A DNA stretch of 5,027 nucleotides. It comes from Streptosporangiaceae bacterium. Lineage in GTDB: Bacteria > Actinomycetota > Actinomycetes > Streptosporangiales > Streptosporangiaceae. Position numbers and translations under genes: made by a program. This document shows positions 1 to 3,983 of this stretch, in pieces; position 1 is the first letter of the stretch, and every line of letters starts with the position of its first letter. The stretch is taken from positions 1 through 5,027 of the forward strand of contig JASIBJ010000144.1 of NCBI GenBank assembly GCA_030045215.1, in the 5' to 3' direction. Below the pieces are notes generated by a model. It had not been told where the DNA came from, made no database searches, and saw only the letters and a program-made list of their open reading frames with translations.

Positions 1-587
1 GCGGCCTCGCCGCTGCTGTTCCCGATCATCGGCACCGCGAGCGCTGCCTGTTGCCTCGTGACCGTCGTGCCCGCCTGCTCATGCTCGAGCAGGAGAGCAG
101 CCAGGATGTCGACCTTCTCGAGGCTCGCGGTACGGAAGGGGTCGTTGGCGTTAAAGACCGCGCGCGCTCCGGTACTGATGTCGATCACCCCTACGGCGAG
201 GTGCCGGCCGTCGGAGTGCAAGAGCGGGCTCAAAGCCACCGCGAGCCGCTGGTTAATGGAGCCTCCCGAGCCCGCGCGGCGGCTCGCCGGGGACCGCGAA
301 GCGCCATGCTGGCCGCCCGCGGTCACGGGTTGAAGCCGGCCGGTTGCGCTATTGGCCGCCTCGCTGTTGCCGTTGGAGGGCGGACTCCCCCCCTTGACCG
401 CCGTCATCGTGACCGCCACGACGAACGCCGTCATGAGCGCGAATATCGTCGCGAAGACCAGCCGCTCCCATCCGGGCAATTTGCCCGCATGGCTGGGAGC
501 GTGCCTCACCTCAAGTTCCGGAGCACGACCGTTTTCCCCCGCTTGCCCGTTGCCCTCGCCTAGGCCGACGTGCTCCAATCGACGCAT
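1..587 (-). CDS. Membrane-anchored beta-lactamase-like serine hydrolase, C-terminal part missing (runs off the left edge)
   Basis: The reading frame is open from ATG at 587 to base 1 (195 full codons), with an in-frame stop upstream at 633-635. Residues 1-42 are hydrophilic, 43-64 form one membrane helix (L43 to V64), 65-110 are a Ser/Gly/Ala/Pro-rich linker, and a hydrolase domain begins near 111. It contains TASLEKVDI, whose S155-x-x-K158 matches the nucleophile/general-base motif of class A beta-lactamases and penicillin-binding proteins. About 30 residues on, MIGNSSGEAA aligns with the second active-site element, usually SDN or SSN. Here it reads S191-S192-G193, so the Asn is Gly. The KTG motif would lie outside the window. 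By family, it should be an extracytoplasmic signal-anchored protein acting on a beta-lactam, peptidoglycan or ester; the substrate is unknown. A run of seven G (387-393) does not break the frame, since recognisable protein lies on both sides. No Shine-Dalgarno precedes the ATG. Confidence 0.82.
   Translation of the reverse strand, partial: MRRLEHVGLGEGNGQAGENGRAPELEVRHAPSHAGKLPGWERLVFATIFALMTAFVVAVTMTAVKGGSPPSNGNSEAANSATGRLQPVTAGGQHGASRSPASRRAGSGGSINQRLAVALSPLLHSDGRHLAVGVIDISTGARAVFNANDPFRTASLEKVDILAALLLEHEQAGTTVTRQQAALAVPMIGNSSGEA
473..487. repeat. 15-bp perfect palindrome inside the hydrolase gene
   Basis: CGGGCAA-T-TTGCCCG has perfect 7-bp arms around one central base and lies in codons just before the membrane helix of the serine hydrolase. 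Its right part, CAATTTGCCCG (477-487), occurs again exactly at 603-613 just upstream of the gene. It could be a second operator half of the upstream palindrome, or chance, because codons for Gly-Lys-Leu-Pro-Gly can produce it. Confidence 0.3.
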
Positions 588-593
588 TGTAGT

Positions 594-611
594 GGCAAAT
601 AGCAATTTGCC
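594..611. promoter_or_regulatory. 18-bp inverted repeat just before the hydrolase start (possible operator)
   Basis: GGCAAAT-AGCA-ATTTGCC has perfect 7-bp arms (594-600 and 605-611) around a 4-base centre, and ends 6 bp before the ATG at 587. A TAGGCT hexamer on the minus strand (621-616), fitting the actinobacterial TAnnnT -10 pattern, would place a transcription start near 609, inside the palindrome. That would suit a repressor site or a short hairpin at the 5' end of the mRNA. I see no convincing -35 box. The cognate regulator is unknown; the palindrome does not resemble the merR operator at 1864-1880. Confidence 0.35.
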
Positions 612-769
612 CGTCAGCCTACAAGACGAGACCTATATCCCCCGCTTTAGCCAATTCCCCTGGCCCTTTGACGCTAGCAGAGTTGCGCTCTGTTTGCGCA
701 GGTCACTCGGGGTTTGGATTTCGAAATGTTATCGACGCAGCCGCCCTGGCCCGATTGACTTATCAGTTA

Positions 770-799
770 ATTACAACACCCACAATAGGCTGATAGAAT
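770..799 (+). promoter_or_regulatory. Possible plus-strand promoter pointing toward the 3' end of merR
   Basis: TAGAAT (794-799) matches five of six bases of the consensus -10 box. ATTACA (770-775) matches four of six of the -35 box, with an 18-bp spacer. A transcript would begin near 806 and run antisense into the end of merR, as no plus-strand gene follows. The match may be chance in an AT-rich stretch. Confidence 0.25.
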
Positions 800-873
800 G
801 GTATCGATAGCTGAGATAAGCAAAAGTACGAATTACATTTCGGGTCGTCTTGTCCAGGTTTTCCTAGCGCGCC

Positions 874-1710
874 TCAGGAGCGGCGGCCGCTCTCCGCCGC
901 GGTCTGGAACACCGGCCAGCACACCTCGGTGACGTGCTCCGCCGCCTCACTGGTATCAAACGGAGTGACCAGGTAGTTCTCGCGGATCGGACCGTCGACG
1001 CCGATCTCGCGCTCGGCCACGTACACGCCGAGGGCGGAGTAGGTCTGGTCAAGGTCGCCGAATGCGCCGTGGTGGACCGCGACCGCGAGTTCGGCCGCCG
1101 GGATCCTGGTCATCTTCCCCCGGCCCGAGCCGGTCACGGCCGTTGCGACGGGCACGAACGCGACGACCTCGCCGACCTCCTCCTCGAATATCTCGGCCGG
1201 ATACAACGCCGCTCTCGGACCGACCGCGGGCACCCCGGCATCCCGCAGGGCGCGGTCGAGTTCGGTGAAGGCGCCAACCCACCAGGCCTCGAGGTCCTCC
1301 GCGGTCACCCGCTCGACAATGGCCAGCGCGTTGATCTCTCCGACGGAGCGGTTCTCGATGGTTATCTGCGCGGGCGGGCGCTCCAGCAGCGACCGCAGCG
1401 AACTCACCGCCGCCTGCGTGACCGCCAACTGGGACTCCATCCGCCGCATGTGGGCGACGATGATCGCGTTGCGCGTGGCGACATCCGGGGCCTGGAGCAT
1501 GGCGCGGATCTCGTCAAGCGGCATGTCCAGGTCCCGGAACCGCCGGATCACCTGGGCTGTGCGTAGCTGAGACACCTCGTAGTAGCGATACCCGGAGTCG
1601 GGGTCGATCTCGGCCGGCGCCAGCAGCCCCACGTCGTGGTAGTGCCGGAGCGCCTTCACGCTGATGTGGGTCATCTTGGAGAAGTCGCCGATCGCCAGCC
1701 GCACCTGCAT
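874..1710 (-). CDS. MerR-family transcriptional regulator with GyrI-like effector-binding domain
   Basis: A 278-residue one-component activator/repressor. Residues 4-72 form the winged helix-turn-helix of MerR proteins, with the typical IGDFSKMTHISVKALRHYH segment, then GLL and the SGYRYYE wing. A dimerisation helix follows at about 76-110, then a GyrI/BmrR-like ligand-binding domain (about 115-272) ending in the characteristic PIRENYL and TEVCWPVF. There is a single cysteine and no metal-binding Cys cluster, so an organic ligand such as a drug is more likely than a metal. The frame is open up to ATG 1848, which would add 46 residues (324 in all). I prefer 1710: the domain starts there, 278 residues is normal for the family, and only 30 of the 46 extra codons end in G/C against 46 of the first 48 codons after 1710. 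Neither start has a Shine-Dalgarno. The gene lies 64 bp or more after the DUF347 gene and has its own MerR-type promoter. The inducer and any targets besides itself are unknown. Confidence 0.9.
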   Translation of the reverse strand: MQVRLAIGDFSKMTHISVKALRHYHDVGLLAPAEIDPDSGYRYYEVSQLRTAQVIRRFRDLDMPLDEIRAMLQAPDVATRNAIIVAHMRRMESQLAVTQAAVSSLRSLLERPPAQITIENRSVGEINALAIVERVTAEDLEAWWVGAFTELDRALRDAGVPAVGPRAALYPAEIFEEEVGEVVAFVPVATAVTGSGRGKMTRIPAAELAVAVHHGAFGDLDQTYSALGVYVAEREIGVDGPIRENYLVTPFDTSEAAEHVTEVCWPVFQTAAESGRRS

Positions 1711-1717
1711 GGCTGCG

Positions 1718-1748
1718 ATTCTTGACCGAGCCCGCTGCCCGGTGTCAA
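1718..1748 (-). promoter_or_regulatory. Second candidate merR promoter (P2), leaderless start at 1710
   Basis: On the minus strand TTGACA (1748-1743), a perfect -35 box, is followed by a 19-bp spacer and AAGAAT (1723-1718), which matches four of six -10 bases. Seven bases later comes the ATG at 1710, so transcription would begin about at the start codon and give a leaderless mRNA for the 278-residue form. The spacer carries an imperfect 17-bp inverted repeat, CCGGGC-N5-GCTCGG (one mismatch), placed much as in P1. The outer CTTGAC/GTCAAG pair (1721-1726, 1744-1749) is also an inverted repeat. The 19-bp spacing suits MerR-type activation, but the internal repeat could be chance in GC-rich DNA. 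Confidence 0.45.
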
Positions 1749-1854
1749 GCGGCCCGGCCGACGCAGCCTGGGCCGGGGCAGTGTCGATGGTCCGACTTCG
1801 TCCTGCAGGGAGCTGACCTGCGGCATCGGGAGTCTTGAGGTTCGTCATGCAACG

Positions 1855-1885
1855 AGCCTCTGGTCTCCGGTAACCGGAGAGTCAA
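1855..1885 (-). promoter_or_regulatory. MerR-type promoter/operator (P1) upstream of merR
   Basis: On the minus strand TTGACT (1885-1880) and GAGGCT (1860-1855) are separated by 19 bp. The spacer is almost filled by TCTCCGGT-T-ACCGGAGA (1880-1864), a perfect palindrome of 8-bp arms around one base. An overlong spacer with a dyad inside is the established design of MerR-activated promoters, so the adjacent MerR protein very probably binds here and controls itself. The -10 box is weak, as is usual where the activator must retwist the DNA. Six bases separate it from ATG 1848, so the transcript would be leaderless for the 324-residue form, or carry a leader of about 138 bases ahead of ATG 1710. 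I found no second copy of the palindrome in the window. Confidence 0.75.
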
Positions 1886-1911
1886 GCCGGTTGCCGGGCG
1901 GATCCGGGTGC

Positions 1912-2733
1912 TCAGGCCGCCGCCCGGTGCCGCGCCGTGGCCGGGGCGGTGCCGTTGCCGGCCTTGTCCACGCCCGTTACTGCCATGTACCCGACCGCGA
2001 TGAGTATCGGGATCGTCAGCACGAGGGCGACATGGCCGCGGCCCCAGTCCAGGCCGCCGAGGGAGCGCGGCACGCCGAGCCAGTCCGCGATCGAAGCGCC
2101 GAGCGGCCTGGTGATCGTGTAGGCAAACCAGAAGGCGAGCACCGGGTTCATCCCCAGGCGCCAGGCGACCAGCGGGATCAGGATGACCACGAAGAATATG
2201 ACCGCGGAGCGGAAGTAACCCTGCTTCAACGGCGTGGCGACCAGATCGCCGAGCGCGGTTCCGAGCGCGAACGTGGCCATGACCGTCGCCCAGTAAAAGG
2301 CCTCCCGGCGCCATGTCGTGATGCTGTGAATCGACAAAGTGCCCTCGGCTAGGTACCAGGCGACAAAGATCACGGCCAGGCAGACCGCGTAGAGCAAGGT
2401 CGTCTGCCAGTACGGCATGCCTACCACCACGTGCAGTCCGTCGGCCGCCTGCGTGCCCGTCACACTGACCGCCACGACCGCGAGCCAGTAGACCCAGGTC
2501 ATGTACCGCTTAACGCTGAACTGCCAGACCAAGGCGCCGATTAGCAGCACCGCGCCGATGGCTCCGGCCTTGATCGTGTGGTATTGCGCGTAGAGGAAGT
2601 CGGATGTGGCCTCGCCCATGCCGGTCGACGCGACCTTGGCGATCCAGAACCAGACGGTGATCTGCGGAACCTTGGTCACGGCCAGCCGCACCGTCTGCGC
2701 GCCCAGCCTGCCCTGGACTTCTCCGGTCGCCAT
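1912..2733 (-). CDS. Integral membrane protein of four DUF347 repeats (COG4705-like), function unknown
   Basis: 273 residues, about eight membrane helices in four repeats of two: roughly 21-72, 78-128, 141-190 and 197-250. Each repeat holds the same motif, W-x9-G-x4-D: W30/G40/D45, W83/G93/D98, W148/G158/D163 and W202/G212/D217, each with an aromatic residue just before the Trp. This matches DUF347, a repeat found four times in bacterial membrane proteins, with a conserved Trp. The biochemical role is not known to me; four membrane-embedded acidic residues are compatible with cation or proton handling, which is inference. The tail after 253 is short and Ala-rich. The frame is open upstream to 3024 but that part overlaps the kinase gene. 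ATG 2733 places the first repeat 20 residues in; GTG 2766 is possible but GGAGGG (2772-2767) abuts it and is too close to act as its ribosome site. The gene follows the kinase stop by 71 bp, so co-transcription is plausible. Confidence 0.87.
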   Translation of the reverse strand: MATGEVQGRLGAQTVRLAVTKVPQITVWFWIAKVASTGMGEATSDFLYAQYHTIKAGAIGAVLLIGALVWQFSVKRYMTWVYWLAVVAVSVTGTQAADGLHVVVGMPYWQTTLLYAVCLAVIFVAWYLAEGTLSIHSITTWRREAFYWATVMATFALGTALGDLVATPLKQGYFRSAVIFFVVILIPLVAWRLGMNPVLAFWFAYTITRPLGASIADWLGVPRSLGGLDWGRGHVALVLTIPILIAVGYMAVTGVDKAGNGTAPATARHRAAA

Positions 2734-2804
2734 GGGGGTCAGGATGCCATAGCCAGCTGAATGCACCCCTCCGCTCGCGAGAACTCCCTTGCGCTGACTT
2801 GCCG

Positions 2805-3782
2805 TCAGGATTGGCTCAGCGTGGTCAAACCGTTCCTGAACCCGGACCAGGACAGTTCCGCATCGGGGGTTTGCGCGTGGAGATCGCGGAACTCGGCCAG
2901 GAAGAAGCTGACGTCGTCCAGGGTCCAGCGCAGCCGGTACACGGCGAGCGCCTCCGGACTGACGTCGCGCCCGGTCAGTTCGGTGTAGCGGGCCGCCTCC
3001 CGGTCGTCCTCCGACAAGACCCACCAGAGGTCACGCTCGGGCGGCGCGAGCCCTACGGTGTCCCAGTCGACCAGCGCCAGCCGCGACCCGATCCTGATGA
3101 GGTTGCCCGGATGCGGCTCGCCGTGAGTGACGGCCAGGCTCCGGCCATCGCTGCTAACGCGCTCCACCAGTGCGTCGAATCTGGCCAGCGCGCGGGAAAG
3201 GTCCTCGGCGTGCTCGCGCAGCGCTCTCCTGGCCGGCTCGGCGTACGGGCCGCCTCGCCACGGGTCACCCAGTTCCCTCAGTGCGCTGGTAAGCGCATGC
3301 CGCTCGGCCAGTCCCAGCCCGCGGACCGGCACGGACCCGGTGTCGATGGTCGCCGTTGACTGGTGAAGCGCGGCCAGCATGCTCGTCAGGAGGGATCGCT
3401 CCGTGCCGGTCAGGACGTCGCCGAAGCTGCCGGGGACGCCGTCGGAATACGGGTAGACGGCCACCGCGTGGCCGGAGCCGAGCCAGGCGACGGCGCGCCC
3501 GGCGCGGGTGCGTTCCGGCGCGACGACGAAGTCCAGTTCCGCGGTTGTAGCCAGGCTGGCCGCCGTCTCCATCGCGGCCTCGAAGTCGCCGAGGGGGCCC
3601 TCATTCCCGGCCCGCTCGGTCACCGTGACGAACCAGCGCGACCCGGCCTGGTCGACCGCCCGCCAGTGGTAACCGCCGAACCCGACCGGCAGGTACTCAA
3701 GGCCGGATGCCTCAAGCCGCCACTGACCAGCCAGGATCGCGGCAAGTTCGTCGTCCTCGACATTCGCCGGGGGCTCGTGCAC
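2805..3782 (-). CDS. Aminoglycoside phosphotransferase (APH)-like kinase
   Basis: 325 residues, a usual length for the APH/choline-kinase-like fold. The N-lobe has LPVGFGGYHWRA (31-42) in the nucleotide-loop position and RWFVTVT (49-55) in the strand that normally carries the ATP-binding Lys; no Lys is present there. The C-lobe holds THGEPHPGN (219-227), the Brenner motif H-G-D-x-H-x-x-N with Glu222 where the catalytic Asp usually stands, and LVDWD (237-241), whose D239 is the expected Mg2+ ligand. From memory, a broad actinobacterial subfamily shows this combination (HGE, FVT), and spectinomycin kinase APH(9) is a distant relative. A cytosolic small-molecule kinase is likely; the substrate is unknown and antibiotic resistance should not be assumed. 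The start is GTG at 3782, the only early candidate; it has no Shine-Dalgarno but a TAATCT box six bases before it. It is the first gene of the minus-strand set and divergent from the GT-C-like gene. Confidence 0.87.
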   Translation of the reverse strand: MHEPPANVEDDELAAILAGQWRLEASGLEYLPVGFGGYHWRAVDQAGSRWFVTVTERAGNEGPLGDFEAAMETAASLATTAELDFVVAPERTRAGRAVAWLGSGHAVAVYPYSDGVPGSFGDVLTGTERSLLTSMLAALHQSTATIDTGSVPVRGLGLAERHALTSALRELGDPWRGGPYAEPARRALREHAEDLSRALARFDALVERVSSDGRSLAVTHGEPHPGNLIRIGSRLALVDWDTVGLAPPERDLWWVLSEDDREAARYTELTGRDVSPEALAVYRLRWTLDDVSFFLAEFRDLHAQTPDAELSWSGFRNGLTTLSQS

Positions 3783-3983
3783 GGGCCGAGATTACGGCAA
3801 TGGTGTCGATCCGTGCTCAGGACGCCGGCGGCGGAGAACTACTGGCCGACGGCTCGCGGAACGGCGAGACCTCGGTCGTTGGCTCCGATGCCTTCGACGG
3901 CCCCGCCTGGCACTGGCCGAAACGCTAGCCGGAGGCCGGAGTCGGTGGACGAAGAGGTCGGCCGATCCTGCATCCTGTAGTAC
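3783..3983. other. Divergent intergenic region between the kinase and GT-C-like genes
   Basis: These 201 bp must hold the promoters of both divergent genes. Toward the kinase there is TAATCT as described. Toward 3984, CATCCT (3971-3976) lies seven bases before the ATG, with TGGACG (3946-3951, four of six -35 bases) 19 bp further up. Both are weak. No palindrome like the merR operator is present, so shared MerR control of this region is not supported. I see no small gene or RNA here. Confidence 0.5.
3789..3794 (-). promoter_or_regulatory. Possible -10 box for leaderless transcription of the kinase gene
   Basis: TAATCT on the minus strand fits the actinobacterial TAnnnT pattern and ends six bases before GTG 3782, the spacing expected if the mRNA begins at the start codon. 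The best upstream partner, TGAGCA (3819-3814, 19-bp spacer), matches only three of six -35 bases, so support rests mainly on position. Confidence 0.3.

Larger units (their letters stand above)
588..873. other. AT-richer intergenic region between merR and the hydrolase gene
   Basis: These 286 bp carry no credible gene. The part from about 755 to 840 is clearly AT-rich against the GC-rich surroundings. The leader end holds the 18-bp palindrome described separately. TATCAG (761-766) and CTGATA (790-795) form a 6-bp inverted repeat 23 bases apart, and TATCGATA (802-809) is self-complementary. I see no strong hairpin followed by a T-run that would mark a terminator for merR, so read-through into the hydrolase gene is possible. 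Confidence 0.6.

Noticed and set aside
387..393. Seven-base G-run in the hydrolase gene as a phase-variation switch or sequencing frameshift
   Set aside because: The frame is coherent before (helix) and after (linker, hydrolase domain), and seven bases is short for slippage control.
51..563. Plus-strand open frame of 170 codons over the hydrolase gene
   Set aside because: Its translation is Arg-rich and matches no family I recognise, while the minus strand reads as a helix followed by an SxxK hydrolase domain.
352..810. Plus-strand open frame crossing from the hydrolase gene into the intergenic region
   Set aside because: No recognisable domain, composition changes midway, and it overlaps the well-supported minus-strand gene.
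841..873. Terminator after merR
   Set aside because: No GC-rich hairpin followed by a T-run on the minus strand; only weak short inverted repeats.
934..1566. Plus-strand open frame of 210 codons opposite merR
   Set aside because: Shadow of the MerR/GyrI gene, a usual by-product of high GC; the translation looks random.
2764..2772. GTG 2766 preceded directly by GGAGGG as the start of the DUF347 gene
   Set aside because: The purine run abuts the GTG, too close for ribosome binding, and no in-frame start lies at the right distance.
2734..3024. Long upstream extension of the DUF347 frame
   Set aside because: It lies largely inside the kinase gene, is Arg/Gly-rich and has no membrane character; the family begins near ATG 2733.
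3363..3980. Plus-strand open frame of 205 codons over the kinase gene and the divergent gap
   Set aside because: Antisense to clear kinase motifs, and without any family signature.
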